NCBI GenBank assembly: GCA_964632995.1
Contig: CAZWDL010000022.1
Coordinates: 10,518-74,517 of the forward strand
Length of the DNA: 64,000 nucleotides
Source of the DNA: CAZWDL01 sp964632995
GTDB lineage: Bacteria > Bacteroidota > Bacteroidia > Chitinophagales > Saprospiraceae
Direction: 5' to 3'
Made by a program: the position numbers and the translations under genes
Notes under the pieces: model-generated
Database searches by the model: none
Told to the model about the DNA's origin: nothing
What the model saw: the letters and a program-made list of their open reading frames with translations, nothing else
In this document: positions 16,131 through 24,864 of the stretch, piece after piece
How positions within the stretch are numbered: position 1 is the stretch's first letter
How the letters are laid out: each line of letters starts with the position of its first letter

Positions 16131-17432
16131 TCAGTTTGCTTGGTTCATATAATCAAGCGTCAGGTTACAAAGAACCCTGACGCCCAGCTGCATACTGCTG
16201 TCGTCGATAAAAAAGTCCGGCGTATGATGCGGCGCCGCCTCGGCCGGATTTTTACCTTTCGGCATGCCCCCTACAAAAAGAAAGAGCGAAGGCACTTTCC
16301 GGGCGTAGTAAGCAAAATCTTCCGCTCCGGTAATGGCGTTTGACAGTACGACATTATCGCCTCCCGCCGTGCGTTGTATCGTCGGCAGCATCTGAGTGGT
16401 CAGGTCCGGATCGTTGTAGGTTACCGGCACGCCCTTGTCGATCATCACCTCGGCTTCAGCTCCTGCGCTTTCGGCGATATTGGTGGCTGTTTGACGAATG
16501 CGGCGGTGGATCTCCTCCTGCATGGTGACATCAAGAGTGCGAATGGTGCCGATCAGTTCGACTTCCTCGGGAATAATATTATTACGAACACCACCCTGAA
16601 TTTTGCCGACACTGATAACCGCGGCTTCTTTGGTGAGTTCCGTTTGCCGGCTGATAATATTCTGCAATCCCTGAATGATCTGAGCGGATACGATGATCGG
16701 ATCGACCCCCGACCAGGGAGTAGAGCCGTGCGACTGTTTACCTTTGACCTTAATCACAAAGCGATCGGCAGCAGCCAGCGTCCCGCCGGGTTTATACCGG
16801 ATCTTACCAACTTCCGTTTTTGAATTGATATGTAAGCCGAACATAACGTCCACCGCCGGATCTTTCAGTATACCTTCCTTGATCATCAGTTCGGCACCGC
16901 CTTCTTCACCGGGAGGAGCGCCTTCTTCGGCCGGTTGGAAGACAAAAACGACCGTTTCTTTCAGGTCTTCCTTCATCCCTGCCAGTATATCGGCGGCGCC
17001 CATCAGCATGGCGACGTGGGTATCGTGGCCGCAGGCGTGCATCACCCCTACTTCCTGTCCGAGGTAAGTGGACTTAACGGCTGAGGCGTAGGGCACCGGC
17101 GTGCGTTCGATCACCGGCAAGGCGTCCATATCCGCACGCAGGCCCACCACCGGGCCTGGTTTGGCGCCGCGCAGAATACCGACAACCCCGGTATGGGCGA
17201 TGCCGGTTTGCACTTCCATACCCAGCGCTTCCAGGTGTTTCGCTACGTATTTGGCGGTTTCAAACTCGCGGTTGGATAATTCCGGGTTTTGGTGAATATA
17301 ATGGCGCCACTCGATTACTTTTTCTTCAATAACTGCGGCTTGCTGATCGACCAGTTGCTGAAGCGACTGCCCAAGCAGTGCTCCTCCCGGCAGAACGAGC
17401 ATCAGTAAAAAGTAATAATACTTTTGAATCAT
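16131..17432 (-). CDS. secreted M20D amidohydrolase (hippurate hydrolase-like)
   Basis: This 433-residue protein has a signal peptide (YYFLLMLVLPGGALLG). The M20D/amidohydrolase pattern is clear: RHYIHQNPELSNRE at 43-56, DMDALP at 101-106, MHACGHDTH at 131-139 with metal ligands Cys/His, PAEEGAPPGEEGG around the catalytic Glu, and a C-terminal NAITGAEDFAYYA with the last metal-binding His region PHHTPDF. Such enzymes remove N-acyl or N-aminoacyl groups from amino acids. The exact substrate is unknown. It sits 14 bases after the other M20 gene and is presumably co-transcribed with it. Confidence 0.9.
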   Translation of the reverse strand: MIQKYYYFLLMLVLPGGALLGQSLQQLVDQQAAVIEEKVIEWRHYIHQNPELSNREFETAKYVAKHLEALGMEVQTGIAHTGVVGILRGAKPGPVVGLRADMDALPVIERTPVPYASAVKSTYLGQEVGVMHACGHDTHVAMLMGAADILAGMKEDLKETVVFVFQPAEEGAPPGEEGGAELMIKEGILKDPAVDVMFGLHINSKTEVGKIRYKPGGTLAAADRFVIKVKGKQSHGSTPWSGVDPIIVSAQIIQGLQNIISRQTELTKEAAVISVGKIQGGVRNNIIPEEVELIGTIRTLDVTMQEEIHRRIRQTATNIAESAGAEAEVMIDKGVPVTYNDPDLTTQMLPTIQRTAGGDNVVLSNAITGAEDFAYYARKVPSLFLFVGGMPKGKNPAEAAPHHTPDFFIDDSSMQLGVRVLCNLTLDYMNQAN

Positions 17433-17446
17433 GTTAATGCGGTTAA

Positions 17447-18835
17447 TTAAGATTTGAGTTTGCGATAGTTGGAAAAATAGTAAGGAATGGTTTCAATTCC
17501 CTTATAGAAGTTGAAAACGCCGAAGTGCTCGTTGGGCGAATGGATAGAATCGGAGTCCAAACCAAAGCCCATCAGCACACTCTTGACACCAAGCACCTCT
17601 TCGAAGAGCGCCACAATAGGAATGCTGCCGCCGCTGCGCTGTGGAAGAGGTTCCTTGCCGAAAGTCTGGGCCATAGCCTCGTGAGCAGCCTGGTATTCGG
17701 GCGTATCGGTAGGGGTAACCACCGGCTGCCCCCCGTGATGCGGATGCACCTCCACGGTAACGGAAGGTGGAGCAATGCTTTTCAAGTAGGTGCTAAACAG
17801 TTCCGTAATCTTATCCGGGTCCTGATTCGGTACCAGGCGCATACTGATTTTAGCGTGTGCCTCCGAGGGCAGCACGGTCTTGGCGCCCTCACCGGTATAG
17901 CCGCCCCAGATGCCGTTGACATCGAGGGTGGGGCGAATGGAAGTACGTTCCAGCGTAGTGTAGCCGGCTTCGCCGTGAATAGCACCGATATGCAGATCCC
18001 GGCAGTAGGCCTCCAGATCGAAAGGCGCTTCATTCATCGCCCGGCGTTCTTCCTCGCTCACCGTTTCCACATCATTGTAAAAGCCGGGAATCGTAATACG
18101 GTTGTTATCATCTTGCAGCTGGGCAATCATACGCGCCAGTATATTCACAGGGTTGGCTACGGCTCCCCCGTAGACGCCGGAGTGCAGATCCCGGTTAGGG
18201 CCGGTGACCGTCACTTCTACATAACTCAAGCCACGAAGGCCGGTAGTGATGGAAGGCGTGTCGTTGGCAATGATGGAGGTGTCGGATATGAGGATGACAT
18301 CGCAGGCCAGCCGCTCCTTGTTTTCCCGGCAGAAAGTCGAAAGGTTGGCTGATCCCACCTCCTCCTCTCCTTCAATCATAAACTTCACATTGCAGGGCAG
18401 CTCATTTTGCTTTTGCATCGCTTCGAATGCCTTGACATGCATAAAAACCTGTCCTTTATCATCGCAGGAACCCCGCGCAAAAATGGCGCCCTGCGGGTGC
18501 AGTTCCGTTTTTTTGATAACCGGATCGAAGGGGCCTGAATCCCATAACTCCATGGGATCCGGGGGCTGAACATCGTAGTGGCCGTAGACGAGAATGGTGG
18601 GTAACGCCTCGTCCACTATTTTTTCAGCGTAGACGATTGGATGCCCTTCGGTGGAGCATACCTCTGCTTCGTCAACCCCGGCTTTCCGCAAACTGTCCGC
18701 TACAAATTCCGCGGCCCGACGCACATCCTGTTTATATTTCGGATCGGCGCTGATGGACGGGATGCGTAGTAATTCAAATAATTCTTCCAGAAAGCGATCT
18801 TTGTTAGACTCAATAAAAGCTTGCACTTGCTGCAT
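17447..18835 (-). CDS. M20 family dipeptidase
   Basis: This cytoplasmic metallopeptidase has 462 residues, the usual length for the CNDP/DUG1-type dipeptidases. Metal site motifs: YGHYDVQPPDP with His86 and Asp88, RGSCDDKG with bridging Asp125, EGEEEVGS at 155-162 containing the catalytic Glu, and SDTS. The dimerisation lid includes TGPNRDLHSGVYGG. The C-terminal part contributes GSIPIVALFEEVLG and HSPNEHF with the last His ligand. It cleaves dipeptides, possibly working inside the cell on peptides delivered by the secreted enzymes nearby; that link is inference. It lies in the cdaA-GNAT-M20-M20-GDPD run. Confidence 0.93.
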   Translation of the reverse strand: MQQVQAFIESNKDRFLEELFELLRIPSISADPKYKQDVRRAAEFVADSLRKAGVDEAEVCSTEGHPIVYAEKIVDEALPTILVYGHYDVQPPDPMELWDSGPFDPVIKKTELHPQGAIFARGSCDDKGQVFMHVKAFEAMQKQNELPCNVKFMIEGEEEVGSANLSTFCRENKERLACDVILISDTSIIANDTPSITTGLRGLSYVEVTVTGPNRDLHSGVYGGAVANPVNILARMIAQLQDDNNRITIPGFYNDVETVSEEERRAMNEAPFDLEAYCRDLHIGAIHGEAGYTTLERTSIRPTLDVNGIWGGYTGEGAKTVLPSEAHAKISMRLVPNQDPDKITELFSTYLKSIAPPSVTVEVHPHHGGQPVVTPTDTPEYQAAHEAMAQTFGKEPLPQRSGGSIPIVALFEEVLGVKSVLMGFGLDSDSIHSPNEHFGVFNFYKGIETIPYYFSNYRKLKS

Positions 18836-18879
18836 ATAAATGGCTGTTTTTTAATCAGGAAAACTAATATACAAAACAT

Positions 18880-19410
18880 TCAGAAAATGTGGCCGAGGAA
18901 ATCGGTAAGTCCCGGCAGCCACTGCTTATCGCCCGTCCCTTTGACAAGTAAGCTCCGATGCAACGAACGGGAAGTGATGCCGAAGGTCTGATCCTGATGA
19001 ATCATCAGCCACCGGCAGCGGTTGTCGACTACCTCAAATCCGTTGTGGGTGTAAAAGTCGTGATCTTTAGCTACCAGCACGAGGAAGTCAATGCCGTGGT
19101 CAACAGCGAGTTGCTCCAGCAAATGAAGCATCCTGCTCGCCAGTTTCTGATGTTGAAAAGCTGGCGCCACACAAAGATCAATAATGCCGAAAATACGCAG
19201 TAGCTGTTCTTCGTTATTGATGATCCGGTGTTCTACGCCCATATGGGCAACGAGCTGTTGATCCATCCAGGCCAGATAACGAAAATCCGGTAACTGCCTG
19301 AAAAAGGAGCGATCTTCAGGGTAATCGGGAAAGCATTCGCTCAACAGATATCCTAGCTGGGCCTGTAGCCCCTGTTCAATCTGGAATTCTTCAAGACGTT
19401 GGATTTGCAT
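18880..19410 (-). CDS. GNAT family N-acetyltransferase
   Basis: This 176-residue protein fits the GNAT fold. The acetyl-CoA-binding strand-turn is IIDLCVAPAFQHQKLASRMLHLLEQLA (motif A with a degenerate Q-x-x-G/A loop, HQKLAS), followed by FLVLVAKDHDFYTHNGFEVV, the C-terminal beta strand with the conserved Y-x-x-x-G-F. The substrate is unknown. It begins 16 bases after cdaA and leads to the M20 genes. A link to c-di-AMP signalling is not supported beyond the shared transcript. Confidence 0.78.
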   Translation of the reverse strand: MQIQRLEEFQIEQGLQAQLGYLLSECFPDYPEDRSFFRQLPDFRYLAWMDQQLVAHMGVEHRIINNEEQLLRIFGIIDLCVAPAFQHQKLASRMLHLLEQLAVDHGIDFLVLVAKDHDFYTHNGFEVVDNRCRWLMIHQDQTFGITSRSLHRSLLVKGTGDKQWLPGLTDFLGHIF

Positions 19411-19426
19411 AATTCAAAGTACGAGG

Positions 19427-20224
19427 TCAGGCGATATGTTTTTTCAATAGTTTTTCCAGTTCTTCCTCACCGATCTTCCGTCGCAGTTGCCCATCGAAAG
19501 CGTAGGAGATATTGCCGTTTTCTTCCGAGACAATGAAGGCGGCGACTTTGGCCTTCTCCGTAATACCGACGGCAGCCCGGTGGCGCAGACCAACGCTTTT
19601 CGGCAGGTTCGGATTTTCCGATACCGGAAGAATAGCGCTGGCCGTTTTCAGCTTTCCGCTTTCGATAATAACCGCTCCATCGTGCAAGGGGCTCGATTTA
19701 TTAAAGATGCTCTCAACCAGCTGTTCGCTGATACTGGCGTCCATCTGCACACCGGAGTTGATCAGACCGTCGAGGCTCAGGTCCTGAGCCAGCACGATCA
19801 GGGCGCCGGTCTTGCGCCGGCTCATACGCAGCATGGCATTTTTCAAGGCCTCCACCTGTTCCTCCCGCTGCTCACTGCTCTCGAAGTTACGATCAATCAT
19901 CCTGTTGAGAAAATTGGAGCGTTGCCGCAAAGTCGTATTGCCCAGAAAAAGCAGAAAACGACGCACCTCCGGCTGGAAAATGATAATGACGATGATCACT
20001 CCTACACTGACAAACTGCCCTAGGACGGCTGACAACAGGTCCATTTCCAGTTGATTCACCAGCCACCAGATAACGTACAGCGTTACCAGCCCAATAAAGA
20101 TATTGAAAGCAATATTACCCCGCAGCAACCGGTATATCTGATACATCAGATAACCGACGATCAAAATGTCCAGAATATCCCAGATGCGTACCGGGAGAAA
20201 ACCAATCTTAAACAGTAATAGCAT
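19427..20224 (-). CDS. cdaA: diadenylate cyclase CdaA
   Basis: This membrane-bound enzyme makes cyclic di-AMP from two ATP. Three N-terminal transmembrane helices (about residues 16-34, 38-58, 66-83) precede a DAC domain with the hallmark HDGAVI (Asp182-Gly183-Ala184) and GLRHRAA (Arg214-His215-Arg216) motifs. The length of 265 residues is normal for the CdaA class. The N-terminus (FKIGFLPVRIWDILDILIVGYLMYQIYRLLRG) matches family starts, so the ATG is secure. The usual CdaA regulator CdaR is not adjacent. It opens a minus-strand run with a GNAT, two M20 peptidases and a GDPD. Confidence 0.96.
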   Translation of the reverse strand: MLLLFKIGFLPVRIWDILDILIVGYLMYQIYRLLRGNIAFNIFIGLVTLYVIWWLVNQLEMDLLSAVLGQFVSVGVIIVIIIFQPEVRRFLLFLGNTTLRQRSNFLNRMIDRNFESSEQREEQVEALKNAMLRMSRRKTGALIVLAQDLSLDGLINSGVQMDASISEQLVESIFNKSSPLHDGAVIIESGKLKTASAILPVSENPNLPKSVGLRHRAAVGITEKAKVAAFIVSEENGNISYAFDGQLRRKIGEEELEKLLKKHIA

Positions 20225-20292
20225 GTATCAAATTTAGGATGCCTTTACTTTTTTTACTCAATTCAACAATAACGGATACTGTAAGATTTCCC

Positions 20293-20300
20293 TAACTTTG
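20293..20300 (+). promoter_or_regulatory. -7-like promoter box
   Basis: TAACTTTG matches TAnnTTTG. It lies 82 bases upstream of the ATG at 20383, in the divergent region facing cdaA. Confidence 0.4.
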
Positions 20301-20382
20301 TAATCTTACAGAATTTTTCTGGTGATGCATGGTTCACATGTAAGCTTCCACCCCGCTGACTAAAATAAAACAGGCGACCAAT

Positions 20383-21618
20383 ATGCAATGTAGAAAATTT
20401 TCATGGCTTATCGTATTGAGTAGTCTTTGGTTTACCGCATGTGTTACTTCTGCTCAACAATCCACCAGCAACCCCGTGCTGCGGGAAAATGAACGCGGCG
20501 AAAAGATCATTGTCTATCCGGATGGCCGCTGGCAATACTTTCATCAGTACAACCAGGGCAGTAAAGTGCTGTTCGATCCGGAGGACGATCCGTCCAGTCA
20601 GCCGCGCCAAGCTTTCAATCAATATCCGGTTTTTACCGGTAAGGTCGTTCCGTACGAGGAACCTATACCTATAACGCAGGAAGACGCACAGAAGATTGCC
20701 GTCCGCAAATCACAGATCGCACAGTCGGCCGTAGCCATCGCCAATGAGCGGGCTGAGGAAGCGCGCCGCAACCGCGAACGGCTGGAACGGGAACTGACTG
20801 ACGCCGAGCGCCGCCAGGCAGACAGCGAAAAGCGAAAGCTGCTCGGAATCAGGTTGGAAGCCGCCCGCAAAGCAGAAGCAACCGCCTTACGCGAAGCCCA
20901 ACAGGCACTAGGCGAATCGAGCCGCGCCAGAGAACTCGCTGCCCGGGGAAACTATCAGGAAATCATCAAGGAAACCCGCCTGAGTACAAAAGACCCTTCC
21001 CAACCCTATGCCAACCAGGATCGACTCAGCGGACAATTCTACCAGGAAATTGCCGCTCTGGATAAAGGTCCCGACCGGGAGTCCCTTCAGTTTAACACAC
21101 TGATCCACCCTCCGGCGGAAAGCTGTAAGCTCAGCTATGAAGGCGTGGATGAATATACCGGTATGATGCGCCGCGATGTGCAAAAGCAATTGCTGTTCAC
21201 CCACACCGACGAACGCTTGCGCCTCTATCTTAAGGACAAAGATTACCTGCGATGTGAAGGTTTTATGACTTCCCTGGCCGGGGGCTACCGCTACCTGTCG
21301 CTGGAATTCACCTTCGCCTATCCCAATGCCCGGGAGGCCTATGGTTTTATCGAAAAAGGCAGCTACCTCATCGTCAAGTTGATGGATGGAAAATCGGTGT
21401 ATCTGCAGTCGGGTAAAATGGATCAGGGAAGCTACGATACGGAAAAGGAGTTACTCACTTACCAGGTTCACTATCCGATTAATCAAAGTGTTATCAATAG
21501 CCTGAAGAGAGGCGAAGTCGATAATATCCGCATGTATTGGAGCAGCGGTTTTGAAGAATACGAAGTATACTATCTCAATTTTTTCATCGATCAGATCCGC
21601 TGTCTGGAAAAAGATTAA
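20383..21618 (+). CDS. hypothetical exported protein with coiled coil
   Basis: I do not recognise this 411-residue protein. It starts with a hydrophobic leader (WLIVLSSLWFTACVTSAQQ) that could be a lipoprotein signal (Cys20) or an ordinary signal peptide cut after SAQ. A segment ERGEKIIVYPDGRWQYF, a short module common in Bacteroidota exported proteins, follows at about residues 37-53. Residues 105-195 form a long, highly charged helix (ANERAEEARRNRERLEREL...), probably a coiled coil. The C-terminal 170 residues are beta-rich with three cysteines and repeated strands ending YEVYYLNFFIDQIRCLEKD. It precedes miaE by 10 bases. The role is unknown. Confidence 0.8.
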   Translation: MQCRKFSWLIVLSSLWFTACVTSAQQSTSNPVLRENERGEKIIVYPDGRWQYFHQYNQGSKVLFDPEDDPSSQPRQAFNQYPVFTGKVVPYEEPIPITQEDAQKIAVRKSQIAQSAVAIANERAEEARRNRERLERELTDAERRQADSEKRKLLGIRLEAARKAEATALREAQQALGESSRARELAARGNYQEIIKETRLSTKDPSQPYANQDRLSGQFYQEIAALDKGPDRESLQFNTLIHPPAESCKLSYEGVDEYTGMMRRDVQKQLLFTHTDERLRLYLKDKDYLRCEGFMTSLAGGYRYLSLEFTFAYPNAREAYGFIEKGSYLIVKLMDGKSVYLQSGKMDQGSYDTEKELLTYQVHYPINQSVINSLKRGEVDNIRMYWSSGFEEYEVYYLNFFIDQIRCLEKD

Positions 21619-21628
21619 TGACAAGTTT

Positions 21629-22246
21629 ATGAACAGTAAAGAAAAGGAATTGCAGCAAGTTAAAATGCTGGGATTGAAACTGCCCACCGATCCCCGCTGG
21701 GTCAACCTGGCCGAGAAAACACTGGAAGAGATCCTGACCGATCACGCCTATTGCGAACAAAAAGCAGCCACCTCCTGCATCTCACTGATTCAGGCTTATC
21801 CTGAAAGGATAGAAATGGTTAAGCAGATTGCTCCGATCGTTACTGAAGAATGGGGGCACTTCCGCCTGGTTCTGCAGGAACTGGACAAGCGGGGACTGCA
21901 ACTAGGCCGGCAGCGCAAAGATGAATACGTCAACCAACTGCTCGCCTTCCAGAAAAAGGGAGGCAGCCGCGAGGACCGGCTCCTCGAGCGGCTGCTTATC
22001 TGTGCCCTGATCGAAGCCCGCAGCTGCGAACGATTCCGCTTGCTTTCACTGTACATTAACGATGAGGAGCTCAAGGATTTTTATCACAAATTCATGGTCT
22101 CCGAAGCCGGGCACTACCGGCTTTTCATCGATCTGGCCAAAACCTATTTTGAAGAAGAGCGGGTCCAGCAACGCTGGCGGGAATACCTGGCGCATGAAGC
22201 CGACATCATGAAAACCCTGGAATTGAGGGGAGACAGGATGCATTAA
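21629..22246 (+). CDS. miaE: tRNA hydroxylase MiaE
   Basis: This is a non-haem diiron monooxygenase that hydroxylates ms2i6A to ms2io6A at tRNA position 37. The ferritin-like four-helix pattern of carboxylate/His ligands is visible: EEILTDHAYCEQKAA, VTEEWGHFRLVL, ALIEARSCERF and VSEAGHYRLF, each providing Glu or Glu-x-x-His. The length of 205 residues is typical. The frame extends to a TTG at 21551 inside the preceding gene; ATG 21629 gives the usual N-terminus (MNSKEKELQQVKMLGLKLPTDPRW). It is probably co-transcribed with the exported-protein gene upstream. Confidence 0.92.
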   Translation: MNSKEKELQQVKMLGLKLPTDPRWVNLAEKTLEEILTDHAYCEQKAATSCISLIQAYPERIEMVKQIAPIVTEEWGHFRLVLQELDKRGLQLGRQRKDEYVNQLLAFQKKGGSREDRLLERLLICALIEARSCERFRLLSLYINDEELKDFYHKFMVSEAGHYRLFIDLAKTYFEEERVQQRWREYLAHEADIMKTLELRGDRMH

Positions 22247-22287
22247 CTACCCGTCTGTTCCCTTTTTCCGTGTTTCTTTTTAGCCGG

Positions 22288-24144
22288 CTACTCCCCCATC
22301 GCCTTTTTCAGTGCTTTCTTTCCGCCCACTACGGGCAGGGTGAGGCGGGTGGCGTTCAGGTCGACAGTCAGTTCGGCGCCGGGGTCGGGCCAGAGGGTGA
22401 AATCCCGGTCACTGGAAAAGATCATCAGGCCTATTTGCTGAGCGGCTGGAATAATCTGGTCATCGGGCTGCAATTCAAAAGTCATCTCGTAAAACTTCCC
22501 CGGTTCCAGGGGCTCACTTTCGGTCAGGGAACGGTAGTTCTGCGGATCCGCCCAGCCGCGGGTAATGATATTGTCGGTTATACGTGCATTTCTCCCCTCT
22601 TTCCAGGGCAGTGCTACCAGCCATACCGACAGGTTGGCGGCCGGCTTACTACTCGCCAATTTAATGGTGATGCCGGCCTTTCCGGAAAGGTGTACGGCCT
22701 TTGTCAAGGCTGGAGTGACATACATCAGGCGGTGGTTGGTATATTCTGCCTTGGCGAGTGTAGCACCCGAAAAGGAAAAGTTGTCGACCAGCGTTTCCGT
22801 TTGCTGGCCGGCGGCCGGCTCGATACTTAACGCCCCCCTGCCCGGAGCACCGGCTCCGAGGAACAGCTCCACAGAAGCCGCCGACGGGTTGGGGTAGTCT
22901 TCGTAAGGTGTAGGGGCATTCCGGTCATCGTATTCCCTAACGATCCAGGCGCGCGGATCTTTATCGACACCATTATCCAGACCGTGCAGATAGCGGGTAA
23001 ACCAGCGGTTCATCATACTTATCGGAGGAGGACCGCCATGACCATCCTGGTGATAGAATATTTGAGCGGGAATACCCTTTTCCTTAGCTGCTTCGTAGAT
23101 CCGGTAACTGTGTTCCGGCATGACATTCCAGTCATTAAAGCCATGCGACATAAGCAGGGCGGCTTCCATGGGTCCCATATCGTTCAGGTAATCGCGGCCG
23201 GCCCAGAACTCGTTGTAATCGCCCGTGATACGATCCATTCCTTCCGCCATTTCACCATCTCTGACAGTAGCGTTATTATAAGCCCGTTTGGATTCATCTC
23301 CGCTGTGAATAAAGTCGTACAATACATCAATATCTTCGCCCAGATAGCCGCCGGGATGCCGAACCAGGCCGTTGGAACGATAATAATGATAATAGGAGGT
23401 GTTCGGAGCGATGGGAATAATAGCCTCCAGCCCCTCCACGCCTGTAGTGGCGGCAGCGAGGGGCAGGGTTCCGTTGTAAGAAGTGCCCGTCATACCCACT
23501 TTGCCGGAGGACCAGTAGGCCTCCACTTTTTCGTCTCCATCCGGGCTGGTATACCCCGGGATGCGTCCGCAAAGCCAGTCGATGACTGCTTTGGGCGCCA
23601 GCGATTCATTGTCGCCTCCAACGGTGGGCGCGCCTTGCGACAAACCGGTGCCCGGAGAAGAAGAATGCACTACGATATACCCCCGCGGCACCCAGGTGTT
23701 GATATGCGAATTCGAAATGATGGGACGTTCACCTCTGCGTTGAACCTGAGGGTGAACACGCCGGGGGGGTGTGGCGCCAAGCTCGTGCCTGACCTCCCAG
23801 AAGAGACCGGGAGTGGAAGATGCCGTCCCTGCAAAGTAAGGGCTCGACACGTATACTACAGGGAGTTTCAAGCCTGCTGTCTCCGTCTGGTAAGGTCTCG
23901 TCACACTCACGTGCATGCGATCGGGCTTGTCATCGCCATCGGTATCAAAGGTGGTTTCCACCCACAGATCGTGCCGGAGCCACTTATCCGGCGTGTTAAA
24001 AGCTTCGACGATTTGTGCTTCGCCGTCTTTAAACGAGGGTTTTGCTTTATCAGCTGCTGAGTCCTGAGAGAATCCGGGAATAATGGCTGTAGCTAAAAAG
24101 AGCATAAACAAGAAGCCGGTCATTGCCTGTGTTGGTATATTCAT
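22288..24144 (-). CDS. secreted CocE/PepX-type hydrolase (S15 Xaa-Pro dipeptidyl-peptidase-like)
   Basis: This 618-residue protein has a signal peptide (TGFLFMLFLATAIIPGFSQ). The alpha/beta-hydrolase nucleophile elbow GMTGTSYNG holds Ser222, a helical cap follows, the His region is FYHQDGHGGPPP, and the C-terminal third is a jelly-roll PepX_C domain (ETLVDNFSFSGATLAKAEYTNHRLMYVTPALTKAVHLSGKAGITI...). The N-terminal WVETTFDTDGDDKPDRMHV resembles Xaa-Pro dipeptidyl-peptidases, which remove X-Pro dipeptides. A CocE-type esterase is the alternative. It lies downstream of the alpha/beta hydrolase gene with a 51-base gap. Confidence 0.88.
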   Translation of the reverse strand: MNIPTQAMTGFLFMLFLATAIIPGFSQDSAADKAKPSFKDGEAQIVEAFNTPDKWLRHDLWVETTFDTDGDDKPDRMHVSVTRPYQTETAGLKLPVVYVSSPYFAGTASSTPGLFWEVRHELGATPPRRVHPQVQRRGERPIISNSHINTWVPRGYIVVHSSSPGTGLSQGAPTVGGDNESLAPKAVIDWLCGRIPGYTSPDGDEKVEAYWSSGKVGMTGTSYNGTLPLAAATTGVEGLEAIIPIAPNTSYYHYYRSNGLVRHPGGYLGEDIDVLYDFIHSGDESKRAYNNATVRDGEMAEGMDRITGDYNEFWAGRDYLNDMGPMEAALLMSHGFNDWNVMPEHSYRIYEAAKEKGIPAQIFYHQDGHGGPPPISMMNRWFTRYLHGLDNGVDKDPRAWIVREYDDRNAPTPYEDYPNPSAASVELFLGAGAPGRGALSIEPAAGQQTETLVDNFSFSGATLAKAEYTNHRLMYVTPALTKAVHLSGKAGITIKLASSKPAANLSVWLVALPWKEGRNARITDNIITRGWADPQNYRSLTESEPLEPGKFYEMTFELQPDDQIIPAAQQIGLMIFSSDRDFTLWPDPGAELTVDLNATRLTLPVVGGKKALKKAMGE

Positions 24145-24195
24145 ATTATATACGGGCTTTTTGGTAAAGAAACGATTTGGCCTAATGTAGCAATT

Positions 24196-24864
24196 CTAAA
24201 GTTTTTCTTCCCGGACGCGCCCGTCCAGTCTTCGCAGAACTGCCCGATCCACCACGTGTTTCCCCTCAAAGATGTCCACTCTGAAGTTCAGCTGCTGTTC
24301 TTCAATTAGTTGCCGGTGCGCCTGCAATCGCTCCTCCGTAAGAAAAGGATCTTTGGTCCCGTAGACAAAATGGAGCTTTTTGGAAGCGAAATAATCTGTA
24401 TGCGGCTGATAATTCAGGTCTTCAGGAAGCAGACCGGCCCAGAGGACGAGGTGATCAAAACGGGGAAATTGCTGCATGATCCAGCGACAATGAGTGGCGC
24501 AACCCTGGGAAAAGCCGAAGAGGATGATCCGGACATCGGGCGCCAGCTGCGGAATAAAATGATCATACAGAGTTTGCAGGTAACGCACATAATCCGCGAT
24601 CTCGTCTAGGCGGTCTTCCCGGGTCATCCAGGAAGCCCCTACATCACCTGAGAAGCCTTTCCAGTAGAAGCGGGAAAATCCCTCCGGTGCGAGCACCAGG
24701 GTATCTTCGCGGCTTACTTCGGTAAATTTATGAACAAAGCTTTTGGCCAGCTGACCGTAACCGTGGCAGGCGATCCAGCAATATTGAACTTGCGGACCGG
24801 GCTGTCCTAGCGTATAGTAGTGAGCTGTTTTGCGAACGGAAATGCTGTGGGCCTGTACTTTCAT
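24196..24864 (-). CDS. alpha/beta hydrolase (carboxylesterase/phospholipase-like)
   Basis: This cytoplasmic protein of 222 residues has the nucleophile elbow GFSQGCATH, an oxyanion strand CWIACHGYGQ, an acid-bearing strand FVYGTKDPFL and a C-terminal His in FEGKHVV. It fits the small carboxylesterase/lysophospholipase group. Its ATG overlaps the stop codon of the upstream gene (ATGA, 24861-24864), showing translational coupling. The substrate is unknown. Confidence 0.85.
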   Translation of the reverse strand: MKVQAHSISVRKTAHYYTLGQPGPQVQYCWIACHGYGQLAKSFVHKFTEVSREDTLVLAPEGFSRFYWKGFSGDVGASWMTREDRLDEIADYVRYLQTLYDHFIPQLAPDVRIILFGFSQGCATHCRWIMQQFPRFDHLVLWAGLLPEDLNYQPHTDYFASKKLHFVYGTKDPFLTEERLQAHRQLIEEQQLNFRVDIFEGKHVVDRAVLRRLDGRVREEKL

